NCBI GenBank assembly: GCA_024685005.1
Contig: JAIKWF010000084.1
Location: 1 to 51,529 of the forward strand
Length of the DNA: 51,529 nucleotides
Origin: Lachnospiraceae bacterium
GTDB lineage: Bacteria; Bacillota; Clostridia; Lachnospirales; Lachnospiraceae
Direction of reading: 5' to 3'
Shown here: one piece after another, positions 1-7,887 of the stretch
How positions within the stretch are numbered: the stretch's first letter is position 1
Layout of the letters: each line of letters begins with the position of its first letter
Position numbers and translations under genes: made by a program
The notes under the pieces: model-generated
What the model was told of the DNA's origin: nothing
Database searches by the model: none
The model's input: the letters and a program-made list of their open reading frames with translations, nothing else

Positions 1-198
1 CTGCGGGAGATGCGGGGGATCAGCGAAGCAGAGTTCGCCCAAAGATTTGGCAAAGAGCTTTTTACCGTATATGGTGAAGTAATAGACAAGTACCTGTCTC
101 TGGGCCTTCTTGCTAGAGAAAAGGGCCGGATCTTTCTGACAAGAGAGGGGATCGATGTCAGCAATGTGATCTTTACCGATTTTATAACGTTATGTTGA
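1..198 (+). CDS. hemW: HemW-like radical SAM protein, C-terminal fragment (5' end outside window)
   Basis: The reading frame is open from the first base and ends at TGA 196-198, so only the last 65 codons are present. The visible part matches the C-terminal winged-helix-like tail of HemW/HemN-type proteins: a RGISEAEFAQRFG stretch, then a YLSLGLLAREKGRIFLT segment and a GIDVSN ending. HemW is a radical-SAM haem chaperone related to oxygen-independent coproporphyrinogen oxidase; the SAM domain itself lies upstream and cannot be checked. An internal ATG at base 10 is not a credible start because the homologous domain continues upstream. Assignment is based only on this tail, so it is fairly but not fully secure. 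Confidence 0.75.
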   Translation: MREMRGISEAEFAQRFGKELFTVYGEVIDKYLSLGLLAREKGRIFLTREGIDVSNVIFTDFITLC

Positions 199-200
199 CC

Positions 201-229
201 TTGTCCATTCTTTGAATGCATAGTATAAT
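201..229 (+). promoter_or_regulatory. Candidate sigma-A promoter of the flagellin gene
   Basis: TTGTCC (201-206), a 17-base spacer and a perfect TATAAT (224-229) lie just after hemW and 65 bases before the flagellin start. I could not find a convincing sigma-28 site (TAAA-N15-CCGATAT) in this gap, which is unusual for flagellin genes. Confidence 0.55.
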
Positions 230-293
230 AAACCGTAATATTGAAACGTAACTGCTTTTCACTCTGATCACTGCGATCCCGGGGGAATTGACC

Positions 294-3002
294 ATGGGCC
301 TTGGTACCAACAGCATTGTTCATAATATGCTTGCCATGAACGGCAACAGGCAGCTTGGCATCGTCAATGACCGAAAAGCCAAGTCCTCGGAGCGCCTTGC
401 CTCCGGATACAAGATTAACCGGTCCGCAGACGATGCTGCGGGACTAGCCATTTCCGAAAAAATGCGGCGCCAGATCAGGGGCCTCCATCAGGGCTCCCAA
501 AACATGCAGGACGGCGTTTCTCTTTCTCAAACTGCAGACGGCTGGCTGAACGAAGCCCACGACATGCTGCAGCGCATCAATGAACTTGCGGTAAAAAGTG
601 CAAACGATACCCTTTCCGATCAGGACCGTGCTTACACCGATCAGGAAGTGCAGGTTCTGAAAGCAGACCTGACGCGCATTTTTGACACCGCCAATTTCAA
701 CGAGATTCCACTTTTTCATCAGCCCTATACGCCTTCCATCACCCCCAGGCCGGAGGTGACGGGTTTTGCTGTTTTTCACACAGGGACAAATGGCGCACCC
801 GGCGGTCTGGAGATCAACAACGTCCGCTACAATATCACGGAGCTGCAAAACCTGGGAATGAAGATCGATAATAACGGATATGCCACGGAAAGCATGAAAG
901 ACTTCCGATTTCAAACCCCTGACGGTGAGAGCGTAAGTCTCGATCTTTCCAAGGGCTCCAGCCTGAACAGCGTTGTGCGCAATTACGATTGGAAGGCTCA
1001 AAATGACGGCATCTATGTCAATGGCAAAAAGGCCGTGGCCTGGGAGGATCTTTCTTATGACGGTGTTCAGGGGCTGAGTGATACTGATTTCTTTATGCCC
1101 GGCAGCTACAGCTTTATGCATAAGGGGATGGAAATCGGCTTTACCATCGATGACGGCGTAGCAGACAAAACCAAGGTGATGCAGAGCATCAACGGCGATG
1201 CCGTAACCCGCCCCGTCAGCTGGAACGTAAGCGCTGGCTCCCAGACATCCCGGGCCATTGCGCCTGTCAGCGGCGGCATTACCAACCAGATTTCCGCTGC
1301 CAATAAAAATGATATAGCAGATACTTACAGGATCTCCGCCAATGCCGACGGGATCGCTATATATAATGCAACGGACAATGCTTATTCCAGCAGGATCAGC
1401 TGGAGCAGCATCCCCCTTTCCGGAGGAACCAAAACCATTGCCGACTGGGGAAAAGCCGTAAACTCCAATACGGAAGTTACCTTTGACAATGACTCAACTT
1501 TCCGGGTCCGTACCAATTACGGCTCCGTGAATTTTGATTTTAATTTCAAGCTATCAGAAGTAAGCTCGCTGGAAGAGGTTATCAGTACGCTGAACGGAAA
1601 AAGCATCACCGGCAACATTTACAGCCCCGGCACCATCAGCAGAGGCACCGTTCCTGCGGGATCAACCGTCTCCGTTTACACCAATTCCGGAAACAACATC
1701 ACTAACAACTTTGCCATTCAAAAAGAATACGGCAGAGCCTTTGGCAATCCCAACAGCTCCGATACACTTTCCGGCAGTTATTCTTGGAAAAAGACCGTAA
1801 CACAGGCGGAAGGCAATCATTCTCTTACAGGTTCCGGCTATATCCTGTCCAGTCCGGTATACGGAAGTTCCGATTCTACGAGGCAAATGCCTGAGGATGC
1901 TTATATTAAAAAAGATCTTGTGAAAACGGATATTAACGGAGAAGTGGAGCGGGACATGGACGGGAACCCCATCATTGAAACCAGGTATTATCTGGTTGAA
2001 AAAAGGGTTATGACGGAATGGGGACCTGCCACTGCCAACGCCACCTTCGACTTCAGTGAAAAATACACCATTGACGCGGTTTCCAGCCTGAATGGCATCG
2101 CCGGTTCCCAGAGTAAGGATGTAACGCTGAATTTTTCCCGCACGGACACCTATGCATACAGATACCGGATGGATTACGTCACCTATTCCATTAAGGATCC
2201 CCAGGGAAAAACCCTGGCGGAGCTTGATATGCACGAAGGTGAGATGTTTAACAAGATCATCAGCGATGACCGGGCAGCCCAGATCGAACTGTTAGGTGAG
2301 GATTACAAATTCGATTTGGTCTACGGTGCAGAACCCGGGACGGAATGGACTAAGACGGCAACGGGAGATAAGGTGCTGAAAAATCCGAATAGTACCACCT
2401 CTTTTTATATCAACATGCCCAGCAATGCTTTTCGTGTTTCCCATACTATAACAAACAGCGCATTGGCGGGGATGAGCGACGGTCAGACCCAAAGCAGCGA
2501 TCTTACATTCAGGGCAAGCGGCACCGCCACCGGAAGTCTTTCTCCTGCAACGGACTACCTGACAACCTCTGAATTGAATTTTGACAAAATTCGCCTGAAC
2601 GTGCCCAAGAAAGGACTTGATATTCAGGCCGGAACCGAGGCGGATCATATCATACATATGGAGTGGAGCGCCCTGAATCTGTCCATCATCGGGCTGGCCG
2701 GCACCAATACCCTTACCAGGGAAGCATCGGAAAGTGCCATCAATCAGGTGAAGTATGCCATGGAATTTTTGTCGGAAACCCGCAGCACCTTCGGCGCTTA
2801 TCAGAACCGTATGGAACATGCGATCCGTATGACAGACAACGTGGTGGAGAATACCACCGCCGCAGAGTCCCGCATCCGGGATACGGATATGGCAAAAACC
2901 ATCATGGAAAATTCCAAAGAGAGCATCCTGCAGCAGGCAGGCCAGGCCATGATTGCCCAGGCTAACCAAAGTAAGCAGGGGGTTCTGGAACTGCTGCAAT
3001 AA
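294..3002 (+). CDS. Giant flagellin (902 aa)
   Basis: This is the structural subunit of the flagellar filament, exported through the flagellar type III apparatus. The N-terminal D0/D1 region (about residues 1-140) has the SERLASGYKINRSADDAAGL block and LQRINELAVKSAN. The C-terminal D1/D0 region (about 775-902) has the NVVENTTAAESRIRDTDMA block and ends in AQANQSKQGVLELLQ. The central 630 residues are a variable, Ser/Thr/Asn-rich surface domain, making the protein roughly twice the length of ordinary 270-500-aa flagellins. I chose ATG 294 (GGGGGAA at 281-287 is well placed) over the in-frame TTG 288. It is a single gene with its own promoter, and no other flagellar gene is in the window. No clear terminator was found after it. 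Confidence 0.95.
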   Translation: MGLGTNSIVHNMLAMNGNRQLGIVNDRKAKSSERLASGYKINRSADDAAGLAISEKMRRQIRGLHQGSQNMQDGVSLSQTADGWLNEAHDMLQRINELAVKSANDTLSDQDRAYTDQEVQVLKADLTRIFDTANFNEIPLFHQPYTPSITPRPEVTGFAVFHTGTNGAPGGLEINNVRYNITELQNLGMKIDNNGYATESMKDFRFQTPDGESVSLDLSKGSSLNSVVRNYDWKAQNDGIYVNGKKAVAWEDLSYDGVQGLSDTDFFMPGSYSFMHKGMEIGFTIDDGVADKTKVMQSINGDAVTRPVSWNVSAGSQTSRAIAPVSGGITNQISAANKNDIADTYRISANADGIAIYNATDNAYSSRISWSSIPLSGGTKTIADWGKAVNSNTEVTFDNDSTFRVRTNYGSVNFDFNFKLSEVSSLEEVISTLNGKSITGNIYSPGTISRGTVPAGSTVSVYTNSGNNITNNFAIQKEYGRAFGNPNSSDTLSGSYSWKKTVTQAEGNHSLTGSGYILSSPVYGSSDSTRQMPEDAYIKKDLVKTDINGEVERDMDGNPIIETRYYLVEKRVMTEWGPATANATFDFSEKYTIDAVSSLNGIAGSQSKDVTLNFSRTDTYAYRYRMDYVTYSIKDPQGKTLAELDMHEGEMFNKIISDDRAAQIELLGEDYKFDLVYGAEPGTEWTKTATGDKVLKNPNSTTSFYINMPSNAFRVSHTITNSALAGMSDGQTQSSDLTFRASGTATGSLSPATDYLTTSELNFDKIRLNVPKKGLDIQAGTEADHIIHMEWSALNLSIIGLAGTNTLTREASESAINQVKYAMEFLSETRSTFGAYQNRMEHAIRMTDNVVENTTAAESRIRDTDMAKTIMENSKESILQQAGQAMIAQANQSKQGVLELLQ

Positions 3003-3007
3003 ATTAT

Positions 3008-3036
3008 TTGCGTTTTCAGGCAGAATTGGTTATAAT
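3008..3036 (+). promoter_or_regulatory. Promoter for comM-dprA
   Basis: TTGCGT (3008-3013), 17-base spacer, perfect TATAAT (3031-3036), immediately after the flagellin stop and about 105 bases before the comM start. The same TTGCGT-17-TATAAT arrangement precedes pilT. Confidence 0.6.
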
Positions 3037-3045
3037 CTGCTTATC

Positions 3046-3077
3046 TTGTTTATCATCGTTTCCGTTTCGGAAACAAG
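3046..3077 (+). other. Hairpin in the comM leader
   Basis: GTTTCCG (3058-3064) and CGGAAAC (3068-3074) form a perfect 7-bp stem with a TTT loop. A second CTTGTTT (3046-3052) can pair with the overlapping AAACAAG (3071-3077), giving two competing folds. No T-run follows, so this is not a standard terminator; it sits in the 5' leader of comM. Confidence 0.4.
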
Positions 3078-3141
3078 ACTCCAACATTTTTACAAAAACG
3101 AAATTGTCATAAGATTCTTTCTGCTGCCGGAAAGGAGCAGT

Positions 3142-4968
3142 ATGTACAGGGCTGTTATTTCAGGCGCTTTTCGCGGCCTGGACAGTTTTTTGGTGCAAGT
3201 GGAAGTGGATATATCCGAGGGCCTTCCCTGCATGGATATGATCGGATATTTGGCAAATGAAGTGAAGGAAAGCAAAGAACGGGTGCGGGTTGGGATCAAG
3301 AACAGTGGATTCTCTCTGCCCATCAAAAGGATCACGGTGTCCCTGACCCCGGCGGACGTGAGAAAAGACGGCAGCGGTTTTGATCTGCCGGTGGCTGTGG
3401 GTGTGCTCTCAGCTATAGAAAGTGGGGGAAAGGATAGAGTGGATAGTGGGGGTGAATGCGAAGCGGAGCTGACTATGCCGGGTGATATGGTGAAAAACAT
3501 AGCAAGCAAGACGGGTATAGAAGCGGAGTCGGGCGCAGAAACAAAAAACGATACGGAAGCAGAGAGAGAAGCAGCAGGCAGAAAGACAGATCTGAGCGCC
3601 GCGACAGACGAAGAAAAGGAACGGTTTGCAAAGGAAACTCTGGTCATCGGAGAACTGGGCCTGGACGGAGAAGTCAAGCCTGTAAAGGGCATTCTCCCGA
3701 TCCTGCTTTCTGCTGAGAAAAACGGGATCCGCAATTGCATTTTGCCTGCGGCAAACAGAAAAGAAGCCGAGAATGTGAAAGGAATTCGGCTTTTTCCGGT
3801 GATGAACCTAAGGCAGGCGTATGAGATTTATGCATCCTGCGGGAAGCAGGGACAGGACATGAGTGAGGAGAAGCCGAAGACAGTTGGCTTGGTAGATTTC
3901 GAAATCGCTGATAAGGAAGGGGAAAAATGCAATCCGGCGAAAGTGAGGGAAAGAACAGGGGGTACTACGGTGGACAAAAAGCAGGCAGCAGGCAGAACGA
4001 ACCCGGAGCCTGATTTTGCCCAGATCTGCGGACAGGAGCAGGCAAAAAGAGCAGCAGCCATTGCGGCGGCAGGGTTCCATAACCTTCTTCTGTTCGGGCC
4101 TCCCGGCAGCGGCAAATCCATGATCGCGGAACGCATCCCCACCATACTGCCGGAAATGACCTATGAAGAATGCCTGGAAGTGACCCAGATCTACTCGGTG
4201 GCGGGCTTACTTGGCGAAGGCATGGGGCTGGTGACGCGCCGCCCTTATGAACGCCCTCACCATACCATCACACCCGTGGCGCTGACAGGCGGTGGGGCAT
4301 ATCCATTGCCCGGTGCTATTACGCTGGCCCATAAAGGCGTGCTTTTTCTGGATGAACTTCCGGAATTCGGAAGAGAAAAACTGGACCTTTTAAGACAGCC
4401 CCTGGAGGAGAAAAAAATCCGCATCATAAGGAGTCAGTATGCCTGTGACTACGACTGCGACTTTATGTTTGTAGCAGCTATGAACCCCTGCCCCTGCGGC
4501 TTTTATCCGGATCGGAAGCGGTGCAATTGCAAGGAACAGGAGATCGACAGATACCTGAAACGGATATCCGGCCCGATCCTGGACCGGATGGATATCAGTG
4601 TGGAAGTGGGAAAAATCTCCTGGCAGCAGCTGCGGGATGAGACCACGACCCAGACAAGCGCACAGATCAGAGCGAAAGTGACGGCAGCGCATGAACGACA
4701 AATGCAAAGACAGGGAAAGTACAACGCAGCGCTGACAAATAGCGAATTGGATAATTATGTAAACTTAACAGGTGAGGCGGGAAAACTACTGGCAAGAATT
4801 TTTGATAAAAAACAATTGAGTATCAGAGGGTATCAGAGAATCCGGAAACTTGCCAGAACAATAGCTGATTACGAGGGATCAAAGAAGGTTGAGACAGCCC
4901 ATCTTTCAGAGGCGGTAATGTTGAATCAGGGCATGGAAAGTCTGAAGAAGAGAGGGGATGAAGTATGA
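3142..4968 (+). CDS. comM: ComM/YifB-like AAA+ Mg-chelatase-fold protein with inserted segments
   Basis: Family members are AAA+ proteins of the Mg-chelatase subunit type; characterised ComM is a hexameric helicase promoting branch migration during natural transformation. The N-terminal Lon-like ChlI domain starts at MYRAVISGAFRGLDS. The ATPase core has Walker A GPPGSGKS near residue 319, Walker B GVLFLDELPEF, and the cysteine-rich NPCPCGFYPDRKRCNC segment. At 608 aa it is about 100 longer than usual. Two hydrophilic Glu/Lys/Ala-rich inserts explain this: about residues 93-159, inside the N-terminal domain, and about 235-290, before the ATPase. The start at 3142 follows AAAGGAG; the frame is open further upstream but that part overlaps flagellin and lacks similarity. 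It overlaps dprA by ATGA. Confidence 0.9.
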   Translation: MYRAVISGAFRGLDSFLVQVEVDISEGLPCMDMIGYLANEVKESKERVRVGIKNSGFSLPIKRITVSLTPADVRKDGSGFDLPVAVGVLSAIESGGKDRVDSGGECEAELTMPGDMVKNIASKTGIEAESGAETKNDTEAEREAAGRKTDLSAATDEEKERFAKETLVIGELGLDGEVKPVKGILPILLSAEKNGIRNCILPAANRKEAENVKGIRLFPVMNLRQAYEIYASCGKQGQDMSEEKPKTVGLVDFEIADKEGEKCNPAKVRERTGGTTVDKKQAAGRTNPEPDFAQICGQEQAKRAAAIAAAGFHNLLLFGPPGSGKSMIAERIPTILPEMTYEECLEVTQIYSVAGLLGEGMGLVTRRPYERPHHTITPVALTGGGAYPLPGAITLAHKGVLFLDELPEFGREKLDLLRQPLEEKKIRIIRSQYACDYDCDFMFVAAMNPCPCGFYPDRKRCNCKEQEIDRYLKRISGPILDRMDISVEVGKISWQQLRDETTTQTSAQIRAKVTAAHERQMQRQGKYNAALTNSELDNYVNLTGEAGKLLARIFDKKQLSIRGYQRIRKLARTIADYEGSKKVETAHLSEAVMLNQGMESLKKRGDEV

Positions 4969-6158
4969 TGAATGAGAAGATTTATGTTAACTGGCTATAT
5001 CATGTACCCGGTATCGGCCGGACGAGACTGAAAGAACTGCTTGGCATGGGAGCGACAGCAGAAGAAATCTGCAAAATGTCCCCAACGGACCTGATGGCAC
5101 TTTGGGAAAAAGAAAAGAGGCGGCACATCGGACCGGGCGGGATCAAAAAGATTGAAGAATTTAAAAGAGAGATCACGCCTGTGGAGCTGTGGAACAGGAT
5201 CCGGGATAAGGGGATCACTATGCTCACCCTGGAGGATGACGCCTATCCCCGGCGGCTGAAAGAGACGATTGACGCGCCGCCGGTTTTGTATCGTATGGGA
5301 AAAGGATCGGAGGAAAGTACGGAGGAGATGCCTTCTGTTTCCGTTGTGGGATCGCGGATCTGCAGCGAATACGGAAGAATGGTGGCAAGCAGGATCGGTA
5401 AAGAATGCGTGGCAAGAAACATTAGTCTTGTCAGCGGAATGGCCGTGGGAATTGACGGGATCGCCCAAGGCGCAGCCCTGGAAGCGGGAGGCTGCGTTTC
5501 AGCGGTTCTTGGCAGCGGCGCAGATGTCTGCTATCCGAAAGAAAATGAGAAACTTTATGTAAACCTCTTGAAGAAGGGGATGATCTACAGCGAATACGTA
5601 CCCGGAACACAACCGAAACCGCAGAATTTCCCGCCGAGAAACAGGATCATAAGCGGCCTGTCCGATGCGGTGATCGTGGTAGAAGCCAAGGAAAAAAGCG
5701 GAACCATGATCACAGTGGATATGGCACTGGAGCAGGGACGGCAGGTTTACATAATCCCGGGAAGACTGACAGATCCGCTAAGCGCAGGCTGCAACAGGCT
5801 GATCGGCCAGGGGGCCGAGATCGTTTGGAATCTGGGCCAGACGTTGGACCGGATTGCTTCGGAGTACTATTTGGGGAGAGGGCAATGTGAAAGAAGAAAC
5901 AGAACAAGACCTGGTGAGGAAATTCAGAACAAGAATGAAGAAAAAGAATGCAAACCCAAACTCAGCAGAAAAGAGCAGATCGTTTTTGATGCCCTGGACC
6001 TGCAGCCGTCTTCCCTTCAGGAAATCTATGAGCGGATCGCAGAGAGCAGCGACATCGCCTTTAGCGAGCTTTCGGGGATCTTGTTGGAGATGGATCTGAA
6101 GGGGCTGGTTAAAGAGCAGGGAGGGCGGTACAGCGTTTGCTTTTTTTTTGAACGATGA
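4965..6158 (+). CDS. dprA: DNA-processing protein DprA (DNA-uptake / transformation)
   Basis: DprA binds incoming single-stranded DNA and loads RecA during natural transformation. The 397-aa protein has the usual order: an N-terminal helix-hairpin-helix region (VPGIGRTRLKELLGMG), the Rossmann-fold DprA domain from about residue 120 with VVGSR, SGMAVGIDGIAQGAAL, VLGSGADVCYPKEN and FPPRNRIISGLSDAVIVVEA, then a charged linker of about 40 residues and a C-terminal winged helix (about 325-397). It starts inside the comM stop (ATGA), so the two are translationally coupled. A second ATG at 4968 is equally possible. The C-terminus is encoded across a run of nine T (6141-6149), a slippage-prone tract only a few codons before the stop. 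Confidence 0.95.
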   Translation: MMNEKIYVNWLYHVPGIGRTRLKELLGMGATAEEICKMSPTDLMALWEKEKRRHIGPGGIKKIEEFKREITPVELWNRIRDKGITMLTLEDDAYPRRLKETIDAPPVLYRMGKGSEESTEEMPSVSVVGSRICSEYGRMVASRIGKECVARNISLVSGMAVGIDGIAQGAALEAGGCVSAVLGSGADVCYPKENEKLYVNLLKKGMIYSEYVPGTQPKPQNFPPRNRIISGLSDAVIVVEAKEKSGTMITVDMALEQGRQVYIIPGRLTDPLSAGCNRLIGQGAEIVWNLGQTLDRIASEYYLGRGQCERRNRTRPGEEIQNKNEEKECKPKLSRKEQIVFDALDLQPSSLQEIYERIAESSDIAFSELSGILLEMDLKGLVKEQGGRYSVCFFFER

Positions 6159-6183
6159 TAAAATGAAGGAGGATAGATTAGGA

Positions 6184-6384
6184 ATGAGAGAAGAAGGGAG
6201 GGCGGCTATGTGCAAGAAAATGGAAGAACTGATCAGAGAAATCACAATCGAAGATAATCTGAAATATGCAAAAGAAGTGTATCAAAAATGCATTGACGAA
6301 GGTTTGACATCGGAACAGGCCAAAAGAATATCGGATATAGACAAGGCAGAAGGAGAATACGCCCGAAGCTACGTAAAAAGCTGA
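6184..6384 (+). CDS. Small hypothetical protein downstream of dprA
   Basis: A 66-aa charged, helix-rich protein with no transmembrane segment or signal peptide that I do not recognise. The core reads MCKKMEELIREITIEDNL, followed by a KEVYQKCIDEGLTSEQAK segment and a KAEGEYARSYV end. AAGGAGG (6166-6172) fits ATG 6184; a second start at 6208 has GGGAGGG just upstream and would give 58 aa. The frame extends back to TTG 6148, overlapping dprA. Close spacing suggests co-transcription with comM-dprA. Whether it is translated cannot be settled from the sequence, although two good ribosome binding sites favour it. Confidence 0.55.
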   Translation: MREEGRAAMCKKMEELIREITIEDNLKYAKEVYQKCIDEGLTSEQAKRISDIDKAEGEYARSYVKS

Positions 6385-6421
6385 AAGGAAAACAGCACGA
6401 TTATACTCAGGTTAAAAAGGT

Positions 6422-6454
6422 CGCAAAACAAGGTAGAAAAACTTGCGTTTTTTT
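6422..6454 (+). terminator. Weak candidate terminator after the dprA operon
   Basis: CGCAA (6422-6426) can pair with TTGCG (6443-6447), followed by seven T (6448-6454). The stem is only 5 bp with a long A-rich loop, and it overlaps the -35 region of the pilT promoter, so the call is tentative. Confidence 0.3.
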
Positions 6455-6471
6455 GACACAATATGTATAAT
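6443..6471 (+). promoter_or_regulatory. Promoter of pilT
   Basis: TTGCGT (6443-6448), 17-base spacer, perfect TATAAT (6466-6471). A TTGACA at 6453-6458 is closer to consensus but has no well-spaced -10. The remaining leader, to 6551, contains CGAGTCT-(6 nt)-TGATGAG and GGGGACGGG, both of which recur in other pilus-gene leaders. Confidence 0.6.
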
Positions 6472-6551
6472 TGTATATGGTGCTCGTCGAGTCTGCGTTT
6501 TGATGAGGGGACGGGCGCGATCAAACGAGATGGAAAGGAAAGGATCACTGT

Positions 6552-7607
6552 ATGGAAACATTAGAGGAGATTTTAGCAGTCGGCTATAATGCCGGAGCAT
6601 CCGACGTGCATCTTACGGTTGGCGTACCGCCTATCATGCGACTTCATGGACACTTGAAAAAAATGGATTTTCCGATCCTGACACCGGAAGATACGTTGGA
6701 ACTCTGCCTGGATGTATTGAATCCGATGCAGAGAGAGAAATTTGAGGAAAGAGGGGAATATGACCTTTCCGTAGCATATCCGGGTATCGGACGTTATCGT
6801 TGCAACGTTTATAAGCAGCGTGGCGCTATCGGCCTGGCACTTCGTACCATTACGGACGAGATTCCCGATCCCGAGACATTGGGCGTACCCAAGACCATCG
6901 TGGATCTGTATACCAGAAAGCGTGGACTGGTGCTTGTAACAGGACCTACCGGTTCAGGTAAGTCCACCACCCTTGCATCAATCCTGAATAAGGCAAATGA
7001 GCACAGAGATGCCCATATCATTACCCTTGAGGAACCTATCGAGTATGCACATAAGCATAAGATGTCCATGGTGAATCAGCGTGAGATCGGACAGGATACC
7101 ATGTCCTTCAACAACGGACTGAGAGCTGCCCTCCGTGAGGACCCTGACATTATCCTCGTGGGTGAGATGCGTGACTTTGAGACCATCAGTATCGCGATTA
7201 CCGCAGCCGAGACCGGACACCTTGTGTTCTCCACGCTGCATACTGTGGATGCTGCATCTACCGTCGACCGTATCATCGACGTATTCCCTGAGCATCAGCA
7301 GCAGCAGATCCGTGTACAGCTCTCGAACGTTATCGAGGCGATCATCTCCCAGACCCTGATCCCGAACATCACGGGCGACGGACGATGCGCCGCTTTCGAG
7401 GTTATGCATGCAACCTACGCTGTCCGCAACCTGATCCGTGAAGGAAAGAGCCACATGCTCGATTCCATCATCCAGACAGGTAAAAAAGAGGGCATGATGA
7501 CATTGGATGATTCCCTGATGGCCCTTTATATGTCCCGCAAGATCTCCAAGGAAGACTGCATCCAGTACTCCAGAGATCCCGAGAAGATGAAGACGAAGGT
7601 GTTCTAA
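6552..7607 (+). CDS. pilT: Type IV pilus retraction ATPase PilT
   Basis: PilT is the hexameric cytoplasmic motor that depolymerises pili and powers retraction, twitching and DNA uptake. The 351-aa length is typical. Visible elements are the N-terminal ASDVHLTVG PAS-like start, Walker A GPTGSGKST near residue 131, the Asp box ITLEEPIEY, Walker B DPDIILVGEMRD near 197-208, the His box HLVFSTLHT near 223, and a C-terminal region where most PilTs carry AIRNLIRE (here AVRNLIREGK). It is a monocistronic unit between its own promoter and a strong terminator, about 23 kb from the pilB operon. Codon use is biased toward CGT, ATC and AAG, suggesting good expression. Confidence 0.97.
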   Translation: METLEEILAVGYNAGASDVHLTVGVPPIMRLHGHLKKMDFPILTPEDTLELCLDVLNPMQREKFEERGEYDLSVAYPGIGRYRCNVYKQRGAIGLALRTITDEIPDPETLGVPKTIVDLYTRKRGLVLVTGPTGSGKSTTLASILNKANEHRDAHIITLEEPIEYAHKHKMSMVNQREIGQDTMSFNNGLRAALREDPDIILVGEMRDFETISIAITAAETGHLVFSTLHTVDAASTVDRIIDVFPEHQQQQIRVQLSNVIEAIISQTLIPNITGDGRCAAFEVMHATYAVRNLIREGKSHMLDSIIQTGKKEGMMTLDDSLMALYMSRKISKEDCIQYSRDPEKMKTKVF

Positions 7608-7672
7608 TCGGCCTGGCCACATAGAATATTCCGGAGTCTGACAAGTGAAATATTCAGACCTGCGAGATGACA

Positions 7673-7701
7673 GACCGGCGCAAATCGCGCCGGTCTTTTT
7701 T
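7673..7701 (+). terminator. Rho-independent terminator of pilT
   Basis: Perfect 9-bp GC-rich stem GACCGGCGC (7673-7681) / GCGCCGGTC (7687-7695), 5-base loop, then six T. Confidence 0.93.
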
Positions 7702-7736
7702 AATTATAAAAAGAGTATAAAATGCATCGAAAAAAC

Positions 7737-7765
7737 TGTATTTTTAGCGGCGGAAATGTTATAAT
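7737..7765 (+). promoter_or_regulatory. Candidate promoter of the BspA-like gene
   Basis: TGTATT (7737-7742), 17-base spacer, perfect TATAAT (7760-7765). It implies a leader of about 115 bases. Confidence 0.5.
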
Positions 7766-7830
7766 GTTAGACGATTGCAGTCTGCCGTACCATCGCATGC
7801 AAACGGCGGCGGACAAGTAGTTTCGCTCCA

Positions 7831-7870
7831 AGGAGTATTTATACTCTCGAGGGCAGAATACTCTTTAGAG
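7831..7870 (+). promoter_or_regulatory. Leader with competing hairpins before the BspA-like gene
   Basis: GAGTAT-TT-ATACTC (7833-7846) is a perfect inverted repeat. The same GAGTATT can instead pair with AATACTC at 7857-7863, and CTCTTTAGAG (7861-7870) is a third short palindrome. The folds exclude one another and end 5 bases before the ribosome binding site (AGAAGGAGG, 7875-7883). They could control translation, or be a DNA operator. No known riboswitch class was recognised. Confidence 0.35.
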
Positions 7871-7887
7871 CACAGAAGGAGGATAAT

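Noticed and set aside
444-1121. Long open frame on the minus strand inside the flagellin gene (and others at 1662-2234 and 2292-2999)
   Set aside because: These run opposite a gene with unmistakable flagellin ends and show no recognisable domain or ribosome binding site; they are by-products of codon bias.
3090-3740. Minus-strand frame opposite comM
   Set aside because: Ser/Pro/Leu-rich translation typical of a reverse reading of a charged protein; no family likeness.
7608-7887. Possible c-di-GMP riboswitch between pilT and the BspA-like gene (a GCAAAC string occurs)
   Set aside because: The conserved GEMM core and tetraloop-receptor parts are missing; the only strong structure near pilT is an ordinary terminator.
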